64,000 nucleotides of DNA from Dehalococcoidia bacterium (GCA_022823505.1 JAJEIA010000001.1:1-64000); one strand, 5' to 3'; positions 16,609-24,910 are shown, counted from the first letter of the stretch. The notes: generated from the letters alone by a model not told the origin. Numbers and translations: made by a program.

Positions 16609-18870
16609 ATGGCAGTCACCGCGCCTGAACTGAATGTCGTCGGCACCAGCCCTATCCGCCATGACGGCGTCGACAAGGTCACAGGACACGCGGTCTTCGG
16701 CGTGGACGTCAGCATTCCCGGCATGCTGCATGCCCAGGTCCTGCGCAGCCCCCACGCCCACGCGCGCATCACCCGTATCGACACCTCGCGCGCCGAGGCT
16801 CTTCCTGGCGTCCTGGCCGCCATGACGTCGGCCGACATGCCGATGGCGCCTGCTCAGGGCCCCCAGGCCTTCGGCAACGCCGTCCGTCTCAAGGCCATGA
16901 ACGTCATGGCGCGCGACAAGGCCCTCTACCACGGCCACGCCGTGGCCGCCGTGGCCGCGACCTCTTCCCACGTTGCCACTGAAGCCCTTCGCCTGATACA
17001 GGTCGACTACGAGGTCCTCGACCCCGTCCTCGACGCCAAATCCGCCATCGCCCCCGACGCACCCATCCTGCACCCCGACCTGCGCATGGAGACCGCCGGC
17101 GCGTTCGCTGACACCCCCGGCAACATCGCCAAGCACATCGTCCTTGAGGAAGGCGACATCCAAGCCGGCTTCGCCGCCGCCGACCTGGTCCTGGAACGCG
17201 ACTTCAGCACCTCCACCATCCACCAGGGCTACATCGAACCCCACAACGCCACCGCCTTCTGGCGCGCCGACGGCACCCTCGAAATCCACTGCAGCACCCA
17301 GGGCCACTTCGGCGTCCGCAACGAGATCAGCCAGATGCTCGGCATCCCGATCTCCAACATCCGCGTCGTCCCCGCCGAAATCGGCGGCGGCTTCGGCGGC
17401 AAGCTCACCAACTACGTCGCGCCCATCGCGGTCGTCCTCGCCCGCAAGGCCGGTCGTCCCGTCAAGATCACCATGGACCGCACCGAGACCCTGCTCGGCA
17501 CCGGCCCTGCCCCCGCCGCATTCATCCGCTGCAAGATCGGCGCCACCTCGGCCGGTGACCTCACCGCCGCGCAGCTCGAAATGCACTTCGAGGCCGGCGC
17601 TTTCCCCGGCTCCTCCGTCGGTGGCGCCGCCAACTGCGGCCTCGCCCCCTACAAGCTCCGGAACTTCCGCGTCGACGGCTACGACGTCGTCGTCAATAAG
17701 CCCAAGTCCCAGGCCTTCCGTGCGCCCGGCGCCCCCCAGGCGGCCTTCGCCGTCGAGGGCGTGATCGACGAGCTTTGCGAATCCCTCGGCATGGATCCCC
17801 TCGAATTCCGTCTCCGCAACGCCTCGGGCGAAGGCGACCTCCGCCCCAACGGCACCCGTTTCAACGACATCGGCAACAGCGAGCAACTCCGCGTCGCCAG
17901 CGCCACAACCCACTACCAGTCGCCGGTTGCGCAGAAGAACGGCCGCCTCTGCGGCCGCGGCGTCGCCTCCGGCTTCTGGGGTAACGGTGGCGGAACCTCG
18001 TCCGCCACCGCCCGCCTCAACGGCGACGGCTCCGTCACCCTCCTCGAGTCCTCGCCCGACATCGGCGGTACCCGCACGTCCATCGCCATGCAACTGGCCG
18101 AGACCCTCGGCATCGGCGTGGATCGGGTCCACCCGCGCATCCCCGACACCGACGCCATCGCCGAGGGCGGCAACGCCGCCGGCAGCCGCACCACCTTCGC
18201 CACCGGCTGGGCCGCCATCGAGGCCGCCCGCGATCTCCAAAGCAAGATGCGCGACGCCCTGGCCGACATCTGGGACGTGGCCGAATCCACCATTGACGTA
18301 TCGCTGAATGGCTTCGCCGCCAACGGCTATTCGGTCGACTTCGCCCAGGCCGCCTGCCTGATTGTCAGCGAGGGCGAGGCCCCCGTCGGCGTGGCCACCA
18401 CCACCCCAACGCTCCCCGGCCCCTCATTCGCCACCCACATCGTGGACGTCGCCGTCGATCCCGAGACCGGCAAGGTAGACGTGCTCCGCTACACCGCCGT
18501 CCAGGACGTGGGCAAAGCCGTCTATCCGCCCTACGCCAGCAGTCAGATCGAGGGCGGGATTGCCCAGGGCATCGGCTGGGGAATCACCGAGGGCTACACC
18601 TACGACGACGCCGGCCGCATGACCAACACCTCGTTCCTGGACTACCGCATGCCCACTGCGCTCGACGTCCCCAACCTGGAAATCGTCATGGTCGAATACC
18701 CGAATCCCGGCCACCCCTACGGTGTCCGCGGCGTCGGCGAACTGCCGATCGTCCCGCCCCTGGCCGCCCTCGCCAACGCCATCCACAACGCCACCGGCGT
18801 GCGGATGACCAACCTGCCCATGAACCCCGGCGCAGTGCTGGAAGCACTGTGGGAGCAGAACGGCGGCTGA
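16609..18870 (+). CDS. xanthine dehydrogenase-family molybdenum-binding subunit
   Basis: About 753 residues. It has the aldehyde oxidase/xanthine dehydrogenase a/b hammerhead (HAVFGVDVSIPGMLHAQVLR), the Mo-pterin motif GGGFGGK, FRAPGAPQAAFAVEGVIDEL, and a C-terminal GVGELP whose Glu is the catalytic base. The start is uncertain: ATG 16609 was preferred, with ATG 16567 and a longer open frame upstream. The FAD-binding and 2Fe-2S subunits that normally form one operon with it are absent nearby. Codon use is strongly C-ending. Confidence 0.85.
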   Translation: MAVTAPELNVVGTSPIRHDGVDKVTGHAVFGVDVSIPGMLHAQVLRSPHAHARITRIDTSRAEALPGVLAAMTSADMPMAPAQGPQAFGNAVRLKAMNVMARDKALYHGHAVAAVAATSSHVATEALRLIQVDYEVLDPVLDAKSAIAPDAPILHPDLRMETAGAFADTPGNIAKHIVLEEGDIQAGFAAADLVLERDFSTSTIHQGYIEPHNATAFWRADGTLEIHCSTQGHFGVRNEISQMLGIPISNIRVVPAEIGGGFGGKLTNYVAPIAVVLARKAGRPVKITMDRTETLLGTGPAPAAFIRCKIGATSAGDLTAAQLEMHFEAGAFPGSSVGGAANCGLAPYKLRNFRVDGYDVVVNKPKSQAFRAPGAPQAAFAVEGVIDELCESLGMDPLEFRLRNASGEGDLRPNGTRFNDIGNSEQLRVASATTHYQSPVAQKNGRLCGRGVASGFWGNGGGTSSATARLNGDGSVTLLESSPDIGGTRTSIAMQLAETLGIGVDRVHPRIPDTDAIAEGGNAAGSRTTFATGWAAIEAARDLQSKMRDALADIWDVAESTIDVSLNGFAANGYSVDFAQAACLIVSEGEAPVGVATTTPTLPGPSFATHIVDVAVDPETGKVDVLRYTAVQDVGKAVYPPYASSQIEGGIAQGIGWGITEGYTYDDAGRMTNTSFLDYRMPTALDVPNLEIVMVEYPNPGHPYGVRGVGELPIVPPLAALANAIHNATGVRMTNLPMNPGAVLEALWEQNGG

Positions 18871-18906
18871 TTTCCCTACCAGACGCGACTCGTCAGGTAA
18901 GATATA

Positions 18907-18946
18907 GAGGCGAACCCGCCGCGACGGGTTCGCCTCTACTCCATTT
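18907..18946 (+). terminator. intrinsic terminator after the molybdenum hydroxylase
   Basis: A perfect 12-base stem, gaggcgaacccg/cgggttcgcctc (18907-18918, 18925-18936), with a six-base loop, followed by tactccatttt. It belongs to the same palindrome style found at 24911, 39151, 61442 and 63041. Confidence 0.7.
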
Positions 18947-18964
18947 TATCGCTGTGGGGACACC

Positions 18965-19321
18965 ATGAATTACCACCCGCTGGAGTTGCTTGACCTGGCT
19001 GACCAGGCGATTTCCCTAGGTGACCATGATGGGGGGTCAATTCTGCTGTGGCGGGCAGCCGAGACGGCGCTATGCGACCTGGCCGATTACTACGGCCAAC
19101 CCCATGGCAATGAGGAAGAGTTAATGCGCTTCGCCAAGTGGCTGGACGTGAAGCACAATCGCGGCGTCGAGAACTGGCACCTGGTCGCTTATTTCGCGGC
19201 AGGGGCTTTCCAAGACAATGCCAAGTGGCACTACGAGGATTGGGAGGAGATGAAGTACTCCGTACCAAACGTCCGCAAATTTGTAGAGATCCTGCAAAGC
19301 TATTGTGAAGCCGCGCCATGA
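18965..19321 (+). CDS. small HEPN/PaREP1-like protein, pair 1 type A
   Basis: 118 residues, all-helical. It begins LELLDLADQAISLGD and carries ILLWRAAETALCDLADYYG, a helix with the W-x-A-x-x-x-A pattern shared by the type A members at 19719 and 39957. The second half, FAAGAFQDNAKWHYEDWEEM, replaces the LHxxFY motif of the type B partners. The HEPN assignment is inference from helix pattern and neighbours. The stop overlaps the next start by four bases (ATGA), so the two proteins are made together. Confidence 0.65.
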   Translation: MNYHPLELLDLADQAISLGDHDGGSILLWRAAETALCDLADYYGQPHGNEEELMRFAKWLDVKHNRGVENWHLVAYFAAGAFQDNAKWHYEDWEEMKYSVPNVRKFVEILQSYCEAAP

Positions 19322-19686
19322 CGTTTCAGGAGCGCATCAGCGTAGCGGAAGAATATCTGGCGTTGACCAATCAGCTAATCAGCGTGGGTGAATTCGCTGC
19401 TGCCGGCGAAATGCTTTGGGGCGCCGTGCATAACGCTATACAGGCCATCGGCATACGACATGACCTGCTGGCGGACCGGGAAGAGGTTAGGCGAGCAGTC
19501 GTGATAAACCATCTAGTGGTTGTTCATGGGTATAGCGACGTGCTGGTCGATGAACTACAAGCTGCGGGACGGCTGCACGGGCATTTCTACAATCGGAACG
19601 TAGCGGAGCCCCGTCTGCTGCGGGAGCTGATACCCACCACGCAGCAATACATTGGCAGCCTGTTGAGCATAGCCGGAACTCGATGA
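19318..19686 (+). CDS. small HEPN/PaREP1-like protein, pair 1 type B
   Basis: 122 residues. The helix AAGEMLWGAVHNAIQAIG and the later RLHGHFYN are the two marks of the PaREP1-like group (E-M/K-x-W-G-A and L-H-x-x-F-Y). HEPN ribonucleases often have an R-x4-6-H motif; here RLHGHF is the nearest equivalent, so catalytic activity is uncertain. The start overlaps the upstream stop as ATGA. The next pair starts 32 bases further on. Confidence 0.7.
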   Translation: MTFQERISVAEEYLALTNQLISVGEFAAAGEMLWGAVHNAIQAIGIRHDLLADREEVRRAVVINHLVVVHGYSDVLVDELQAAGRLHGHFYNRNVAEPRLLRELIPTTQQYIGSLLSIAGTR

Positions 19687-19718
19687 TCACGCCCTGATCC
19701 GAAAGGCGCAGGACAACC

Positions 19719-20072
19719 ATGTCCACAAAAAGCACAATCCCACAGGATATCCAGTCGCTGCTGGACCAAGCCGATTTGAGCCTGCTGCGGGGCAAGCACG
19801 GTGAGGCGTCAACTTTTTTCTGGAAGGCTACCGAGGCGGCGATACGGCAGGCGGCACTGGCGCACGGGCACAAGCTGCGCTCTTTGGATTACGACGACGT
19901 GGAGCCGTTCATCGACAGTCTTGAGCGCCAAACCGGCGTCCCACTGGTATCGGGCTACCTGATTACCCTCGAATACGAGGCCAACGGCGACGGTGATTTG
20001 CTAGATTTGGCTGATGTAGCGTTCTACGAGCCGGTGGTGCGCGCGTTTATATCGCGTTTGCTGGCAGCCTGA
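19719..20072 (+). CDS. small HEPN/PaREP1-like protein, pair 2 type A
   Basis: 117 residues, helical. The core helix is TFFWKATEAAIRQAALAHGH, followed by LRSLDYDDVEPFIDSL. It is close in layout to the protein at 39957 (MWQATQATFAALADMHG, LKSLDEDD), which marks type A as a real family. The stop and the next start share one base (TGATG), so it is coupled to the type B gene. Confidence 0.68.
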   Translation: MSTKSTIPQDIQSLLDQADLSLLRGKHGEASTFFWKATEAAIRQAALAHGHKLRSLDYDDVEPFIDSLERQTGVPLVSGYLITLEYEANGDGDLLDLADVAFYEPVVRAFISRLLAA

Positions 20073-20422
20073 TGACGCGCGCGGCAAATCATTACGAACT
20101 ATCGTTGCGGTGCCGCCGCAAAGCGGAGCAGGAGTTTGAGCTAGACGACCTGCTAACCGCCGCTGAAATGATGTGGGGCGCCATCGTACATGCCATCAAG
20201 CATATCGCTCCGCAATACACATCGACGAGGCTGAACTCGCACCTCGAGATAAAACTGGCGGTGCCGGAAATAGATGGGCAGCTCTCGGACATAGATTTGC
20301 GAGAAGGATTCGGTAACGCCGAAGCGCTACATCGGTACTTCTACCGTGTCCACTTTGCCGACCACCAAGTGAGGAACAGTTTTCGTAGATGCCAGCGGCT
20401 GCTGGATGCGCTGCTGGTCTGA
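20072..20422 (+). CDS. small HEPN/PaREP1-like protein, pair 2 type B
   Basis: 116 residues. It has the type B marks AAEMMWGAIVHAIKHI and ALHRYFYRVHF. It starts on the last base of the upstream stop (TGATG). A PD-(D/E)XK protein follows after 20 bases on the same strand. The four small genes and the nuclease-like gene are thus likely one transcript, starting after the terminator at 18907. Confidence 0.7.
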   Translation: MTRAANHYELSLRCRRKAEQEFELDDLLTAAEMMWGAIVHAIKHIAPQYTSTRLNSHLEIKLAVPEIDGQLSDIDLREGFGNAEALHRYFYRVHFADHQVRNSFRRCQRLLDALLV

Positions 20423-20442
20423 CTCAAGGAGAAGATTACAAA

Positions 20443-21450
20443 ATGACAACGCCGGAATCGAGCCAATCGGAACCCGTTTCCCTGCGGAAGATTTGGCCGC
20501 ATGAAGAATATGACTTCACGCGGTGGTTGGCCAAGTCCGAGAACTTGAACCTGTTGGGAGAAGTGCTCGGCGTAAAACTGGCACCGATTCAGAGAGAAGT
20601 GTCTGGCTGGTCCGGTGAGTTGGACATCTTGGCGGAAAGGGCGGATGGAGCCAAGGTTGCTATCGAGAACCAGTTGGAAGCTTCGGATAGCGACCACTTT
20701 GCCAGGCTCATCGGCTACGCTGCGGAGCATGACGCTCGCGATCTGATTTGGGTGGCGCCCCAGTTCTGGGAATATCACTTGAGGCAGGTTGCCTGGCTCA
20801 AGAAAGCGATGGCCGGCAATGTAGAAATTCATGCCGTTGCGGTGCGTCTTCTCCCCGGCGGGGATTTACGTCCGGTTGGCAGCGATGAAACTGCACCGGG
20901 CTTCCATGCGGAATTCTCACCAATGGACTTGAACAAGGATGTGCCGGAGTGGGCAGTCCTCAGGTTCGGAGAACTATCGGAAACGGATCAAAAGTACCGG
21001 GATTTCTTTCTACAACTGCTGGGAGGCTTGCGCAGTGCAGGGTTCACCGACACAGAGCGCGTTAAAGCCAGTAACGATCAGGAATTCCCCAGCGGTTTTC
21101 CTGACGTCACATACCACGCAGGATTCTGGGGCGGGCCAAGCCTCGACTTGTACCTGTGGATTGCCACGTGGGACCGGGACCGCAACAAGCAGATTTTCGA
21201 TGAGCTGTATCAGCAGCGGAAGGAAATCGAAAAGGAATTGCCAGGAGTTGGCTGGGGGCGTAGGGATGGTCAGCGGATGTCGGCAATATACCTCCAAAAC
21301 CCCGGTTCGATCTCGGACTCAGATGAAAAACTGGTCGAGCTCCGGGCGTGGGCATCACATATGCTGCCCAAACTCAAATCTACCATCCAACCTCGACTGG
21401 AAAAGATCATGAGCGAATTGCAATCCGACGCTCCGAAGGCGACGCAATGA
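20443..21450 (+). CDS. PD-(D/E)XK nuclease-superfamily protein, DUF4268-like
   Basis: 335 residues from ATG 20443, preceded by AAGGAGAAG; the open frame starts earlier at 20389 without support. The nuclease core is visible as GWSGELDILAER (D61) and KVAIENQLEASDSDHFARL (E75, Q77), the E-x-Q variant common in this family. The C-terminal half (about 170-335) matches the DUF4268 style with SLDLYLWIAT and GWGRRDGQRMSAIYLQ. Such proteins are often linked to phage defence. The stop overlaps the next, frameshifted gene as ATGA. Confidence 0.8.
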   Translation: MTTPESSQSEPVSLRKIWPHEEYDFTRWLAKSENLNLLGEVLGVKLAPIQREVSGWSGELDILAERADGAKVAIENQLEASDSDHFARLIGYAAEHDARDLIWVAPQFWEYHLRQVAWLKKAMAGNVEIHAVAVRLLPGGDLRPVGSDETAPGFHAEFSPMDLNKDVPEWAVLRFGELSETDQKYRDFFLQLLGGLRSAGFTDTERVKASNDQEFPSGFPDVTYHAGFWGGPSLDLYLWIATWDRDRNKQIFDELYQQRKEIEKELPGVGWGRRDGQRMSAIYLQNPGSISDSDEKLVELRAWASHMLPKLKSTIQPRLEKIMSELQSDAPKATQ

Positions 21451-21807
21451 AGCTTACTGACCTGATCGCTGCCGCCCCCTGGGCGCGAGGCCGTAACCTA
21501 CCGCGAAACCTGGCCGCACGAGTATGTGCTGTTGCAGAAGGACGGGCAGCGGGAGTTGCTGGAAGCCGTGTGTGAGCGGTTTCGTAGCGGAGAGGGCGTT
21601 CCATGCCGGTTCTTCTCGATGGACAACCTGTACCTGTTTGTCGGTGAGTACAAGTATTGGCTGATGACTCATTACGACGAGGTGGACTGGGCCGACGAGG
21701 TGGTGCTCAACCGGGCGCGGCTGTATCGCGACCGCCGCGACTTCATCATCCAGGACGGCGACACCGGCATGCGGGAGGACTATCCCGGCCCGCCCCTGGC
21801 ATCCTGA
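21447..21807 (+). pseudogene. frameshifted small gene (MKLTDLIAAAPW...YRETWPHEY family)
   Basis: An ATG overlapping the nuclease stop opens MKLTDLIAAAPW. The frame then breaks at the GGG run 21481-21483. Removing one G gives WREAVTYRETWPHEYVLLQ and a continuous 119-residue protein ending in YPGPPLAS. The downstream part reads RFFSMDNLYLFVGEYKYW and NRARLYRDRRDFIIQDGD. It is therefore a real gene carrying a one-base insertion, or an assembly error. Function is unknown; I recall similar uncharacterised proteins from Chloroflexota. A decayed fragment of a paralogue lies at 24352. Confidence 0.7.
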
Positions 21808-21871
21808 AACGTTGGGTGCGTTCGCCCGCTGCGACACGTTACTCGCCGAGGCGAAGGCGCGCTACCGGCAG

Positions 21872-22273
21872 CTAATCCGGCGGGCGGCCCACCACCAAGT
21901 CGTGCAGGGTTGCGAAGCCCACGGGGTCCCGCTGGTCGTTCACCACGATGGCACAGTGGATTTCGAACTGCACCAGCAACCGGACGGCGTAGCGGACCAA
22001 CATATCCAGGGGCAAGGTCAGCGTGGGCTTTGACATTATCTCGTACACGTTGACGCGCTCCGGAGAGCGGTGCCGCGCGATGACGTCCCGGGCGATGTCG
22101 GATACCAGCAGCAGCCCCACCTCGTCCGTTTCGTCGCGCCGGTTGACCGCCAGCGCGTCGACGTCGTGCCGCTGCATCAGGGCCATGGCCTCGGCCACGG
22201 TCGCCAACCCGTCGATGCTGTAGAGGTTGGGGGCCATCACGTCCCCCACCCGGACCGGGACTCGCGCGCTCAT
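21872..22273 (-). CDS. CBS-domain protein of the DUF1538 operon
   Basis: 133 residues with two CBS motifs: VGDVMAPNLYSIDGLATVAEA (about 9-60) and VYEIMSKPTLTLPLDML (about 76-130). CBS pairs sense adenine nucleotides, which suggests energy-dependent control of the transporter-like proteins upstream. It is the last gene of a four-gene operon, and its ATG overlaps the stop of the PII-like gene (ATGA). Confidence 0.85.
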   Translation of the reverse strand: MSARVPVRVGDVMAPNLYSIDGLATVAEAMALMQRHDVDALAVNRRDETDEVGLLLVSDIARDVIARHRSPERVNVYEIMSKPTLTLPLDMLVRYAVRLLVQFEIHCAIVVNDQRDPVGFATLHDLVVGRPPD

Positions 22274-22620
22274 AGGTCGTATTCCAATTCTTCCTGTATG
22301 GCGGGCAGTTGGGTGACCAGGCCGACCGCGTCCTCGATATCCAATTGGAAGGCGATCCCCGCGCCGTGTTCGGTGTCGAATCGCGCCGTGTCCCGGATGC
22401 GCTCCAGGATGTCGCGGGCCCGGGTTTCCACTACCAGAAACAGCAGCACGTCCCGCATGGCCTCCAGGCGCAGACCGAAGAAGGTTTTTCCCGGCCGCAG
22501 ACCCTCGCCGCGGACGCTGTGAATTATGGTTGCGCCGGTGGCGCCGCCGGCCCGGGCGGCCTCCACCACAAGATCGGTTTTTTCATCGCTGACCAGTGCG
22601 ACGATCAGCTTCAGTCTCAT
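22270..22620 (-). CDS. PII-like signalling protein of the DUF1538 operon
   Basis: 116 residues with ferredoxin-like PII character: KLIVALVSDEKTDLVVEAAR, AGATGATIIHSVRGEG and KTFFGLRLEAMRDVLLFLV. The T-loop region is unusual and the uridylylation Tyr of GlnB is not evident. It resembles PII-like proteins placed beside membrane transporters rather than nitrogen regulators. It overlaps both neighbours by four bases and so is coupled to them. Confidence 0.8.
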   Translation of the reverse strand: MRLKLIVALVSDEKTDLVVEAARAGGATGATIIHSVRGEGLRPGKTFFGLRLEAMRDVLLFLVVETRARDILERIRDTARFDTEHGAGIAFQLDIEDAVGLVTQLPAIQEELEYDL

Positions 22621-23411
22621 ACCTCCGCCTCCTCCCTACCGCCGGCGGTTCTCCACCTGACCCACCAGGACGCAACGATGGCGTACCCCAATACGGTCAT
22701 TATAGGAAAAACGCTGGCGAACGCAATCAGACCGAAACCGTCGATCAGCGGGTTGCGGCCCGGAATACTGCTGGCAAGCCCGAGGCCCAGCGCCGCCACC
22801 ACCGGCACCGTCACGGTGGACGTGGTGACCCCTCCGCTGTCGTAGGCCAGGGGGATGATGGTCCGGCTGGACCGGAATGTCTGCACGATCACGACGGCAT
22901 AGGCCGCGATGATGTACCAGGGCAGCGGTGTTCCGGTGACGATGCGGAAGCATCCGAGGGACACGCCGATGGCCACGCCCACGGCCACCGCGATGCGCAG
23001 GCCCCAGGCGCGGACCGCTCCGCCCGATACCTCCTCGGCCTTGATGGCCACGGCGATCAGCGATGGCTCGGCCACGGTGGTGGCAAAGCCGATGGCCGCG
23101 CCGAAGGCGTACACCAGCAGGTAGTCCCGCCAGTCCACTCCTCCGGTTGCGCTGAGCGCGCTGGTCGCCGCATGGGCGGTGAGTTGGCGCGCCATGGTCT
23201 CGCCAATGGGGAACAGCGCGTTTTCAAGGCCGACCAGGAAAAGGGCCAGGCCGAGCAGCACGCAGACCAGTCCGGCCACCGTGCGGCGCAGGTTGGGGAG
23301 CCGACGACGCAGGACGAATACCTGGAACAGCGTCAGGACGGCGACGATGGGTGCCACGTCAAACACCGTTGACAGGATGGCCGGCGGCAGGGTGTGCAGG
23401 AAGCTTATCAT
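22617..23411 (-). CDS. DUF1538 membrane protein, second subunit
   Basis: 264 residues from the ATG ending at 23411, which overlaps the upstream stop; the longer open frame upstream is a shadow. About seven hydrophobic segments surround two DUF1538 marks, [15 protein letters not shown] and [14 protein letters not shown], and [16 protein letters not shown] near the end. DUF1538 pairs have been described as a two-component Na+(K+)/H+ antiporter (UmpAB) in Halomonas; this is recalled knowledge. It is homologous to its upstream neighbour. Confidence 0.82.
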   Translation of the reverse strand: MISFLHTLPPAILSTVFDVAPIVAVLTLFQVFVLRRRLPNLRRTVAGLVCVLLGLALFLVGLENALFPIGETMARQLTAHAATSALSATGGVDWRDYLLVYAFGAAIGFATTVAEPSLIAVAIKAEEVSGGAVRAWGLRIAVAVGVAIGVSLGCFRIVTGTPLPWYIIAAYAVVIVQTFRSSRTIIPLAYDSGGVTTSTVTVPVVAALGLGLASSIPGRNPLIDGFGLIAFASVFPIMTVLGYAIVASWWVRWRTAGGREEAEV

Positions 23412-24154
23412 CGTGTGACCATGCCGTAGGCCATAACGCAGATCATGGGGGTCAGGCTGGCGAAGGCGATCAACCCGAATCCGTCCACCATGGGGTTGCG
23501 CCCGCGGATTGACGCGGCGAGCCCCACGCCCAGGGCGGTGACCAGGGGTACGGTGATGGTGCTGGTGGTCACCCCGCCGGAATCGTAAGCGACACCGATG
23601 ATCTCGTCGGGCGCGACCAGAGTCATGGCGGTCACCAGGACGTAACCCGCAATGATCAGCCAGTGGATGGGCCAACCCTTCAGGATGCGCAGCACGCCCA
23701 GCACTATGGCGGCTCCCACCGAGAGCGCCACGACCATGCGCAACTGCAGGGCGTAGGAGCCGCGGGCCTGTTCGCTGTCGGGGATTGCGCCGGCCTCAGA
23801 CGCAACCTCCGCAGCCTCGGCGGTGACGGCGATCAGCGCGGGCTCGGCTACGGTTGCGCCGAAACCCAGGCAGAAGGCGAAGGCGAGCAGCGCGGACAGG
23901 CTGCCCTTGTTGGCGAATCCCCGCGCCAGCACTTCCCCGAGGGGGAACAGTCCGCTTTCCAGTCCCTGGACGAAAAGCGCCAGACCGGCGCACACGCAGA
24001 GCAGTCCAACGATCACATTCCCCAGGTTGGGGAAGGGCTGCTGCAGCACCACTATCTGGAAAAACGCGATGACCAGGACGATGGGGGCGAGGTCACGCAG
24101 CGTATCGGTGGTCCGCCGCAACACCGGGGACAGGAGCCGGGCGGAAAACCTCAT
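23408..24154 (-). CDS. DUF1538 membrane protein, first subunit
   Basis: 248 residues, homologous to the next gene. It has [29 protein letters not shown] and [16 protein letters not shown], plus about six to seven membrane spans. It is the first gene of the operon with the second DUF1538 subunit, a PII-like protein and a CBS protein, all joined by ATGA overlaps. A fixed ratio of membrane pair and two nucleotide sensors is implied. The ion it carries cannot be told from sequence. Confidence 0.82.
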   Translation of the reverse strand: MRFSARLLSPVLRRTTDTLRDLAPIVLVIAFFQIVVLQQPFPNLGNVIVGLLCVCAGLALFVQGLESGLFPLGEVLARGFANKGSLSALLAFAFCLGFGATVAEPALIAVTAEAAEVASEAGAIPDSEQARGSYALQLRMVVALSVGAAIVLGVLRILKGWPIHWLIIAGYVLVTAMTLVAPDEIIGVAYDSGGVTTSTITVPLVTALGVGLAASIRGRNPMVDGFGLIAFASLTPMICVMAYGMVTR

Positions 24155-24490
24155 TCCAACTCCGCTAATCGAGACCGGCGGGTAGCGTGTTGGGAAGTTT
24201 GCATTCGCATCATCGACCGATCGTGCGACCGGATTGTACCATGCCAGGGTTCCGGTGCCCCGTGATCACGGAGCGTGTGGGCTCACGCGCCTGCCGGAGG
24301 GGAGCGCATGGGGATCGGGGTACTGTCAAAGCAGCCCTCAACGACGCGCACAATCAGGAGGTGGTGTAGAACCGGGCGCGGCTGTATCATGATCGACGAG
24401 ATTTTCCATCCGGCTTGGCGACACTCGGTTTGCGAGGTATTCCAGCCTCGCCCCGGTGGATGAAGCGCGACGATGCAAGGAGTACCAGCG
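24155..24490. other. intergenic region between DUF1538 operon and cupin gene
   Basis: 336 bases between divergent genes. It should hold the promoters of both. TTGTACC (24234-24240) is the only -10-like run noticed, and no full promoter is clear. A relic gene scrap occupies 24352-24405. Confidence 0.5.
24352..24405 (+). pseudogene. decayed fragment of the YRETWPHEY-family gene
   Basis: Read in frame, 24355-24405 gives QEVV, a TAG stop, then NRARLYHDRRDF. This matches DEVVLNRARLYRDRRDF in the gene at 21447-21807. Eighteen bases (aaccgggcgcggctgtat) are identical between the two. The rest of the gene is gone on both sides. It is a clear remnant of a duplicated or recombined copy, with a stop replacing the Leu codon. 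Confidence 0.7.
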
Positions 24491-24886
24491 ATGACGACAA
24501 CCGACCAGCAGACCGGCATGAAGCCCTACGTGGTCCACACGGTGGGCGACGCCTCCGAGACCATCCAGACGCCGGGTATGGTGCGCCAGCCGGCCATCGT
24601 GCCGGGCAAGGGCGACACCACCAAGATCTGGATGGGCAAGGTGACCGCCGCGCCGCGCGAAAAGGGCCCGCCGCACACCCACCTGGAAGCGGAAACCGCC
24701 GCCTACGTGCTGCGGGGCCACGTCCGCGTGTACTTCGGCGAGAATTTCGAGGAGTGGATCGAGGCCGGGCCTGGGGACTTCATCTTCGTGCCGGCCAACA
24801 CGCCGCACATCGAGGAGAACCCCTACGACGAGGAGCAGGAAGGCATCCTCTGCCGCGCGCCGGACAACCTGGTGGTGAACCTGTAG
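24491..24886 (+). CDS. cupin-domain protein
   Basis: 131 residues from ATG 24491, preceded by AAGGAG. A single cupin barrel: motif 1 is PPHTHLEAETAAYVLRGHV with H62, H64 and E66/E68 as likely metal ligands, and motif 2 is GDFIFVPANTPHIEEN. Such small cupins bind a metal and may be dioxygenases, isomerases or sensors, and the substrate is unknown. It stands alone and is followed by a terminator-like hairpin. Confidence 0.85.
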   Translation: MTTTDQQTGMKPYVVHTVGDASETIQTPGMVRQPAIVPGKGDTTKIWMGKVTAAPREKGPPHTHLEAETAAYVLRGHVRVYFGENFEEWIEAGPGDFIFVPANTPHIEENPYDEEQEGILCRAPDNLVVNL

Positions 24887-24910
24887 GGCGCGCACCATTG
24901 CAACCGGACA

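Noticed and set aside
16357-18240. Open frame of 627 codons on the minus strand
   Set aside because: Antisense to the molybdenum hydroxylase, very rich in Gly, Ala, Asp and Val, and without motifs.
21447-21526. Programmed +1 frameshift for the YRETWPHEY gene
   Set aside because: No slippery stop context or stimulatory stem is evident; a one-base insertion in a G run is simpler. Kept as an open alternative in the findings.
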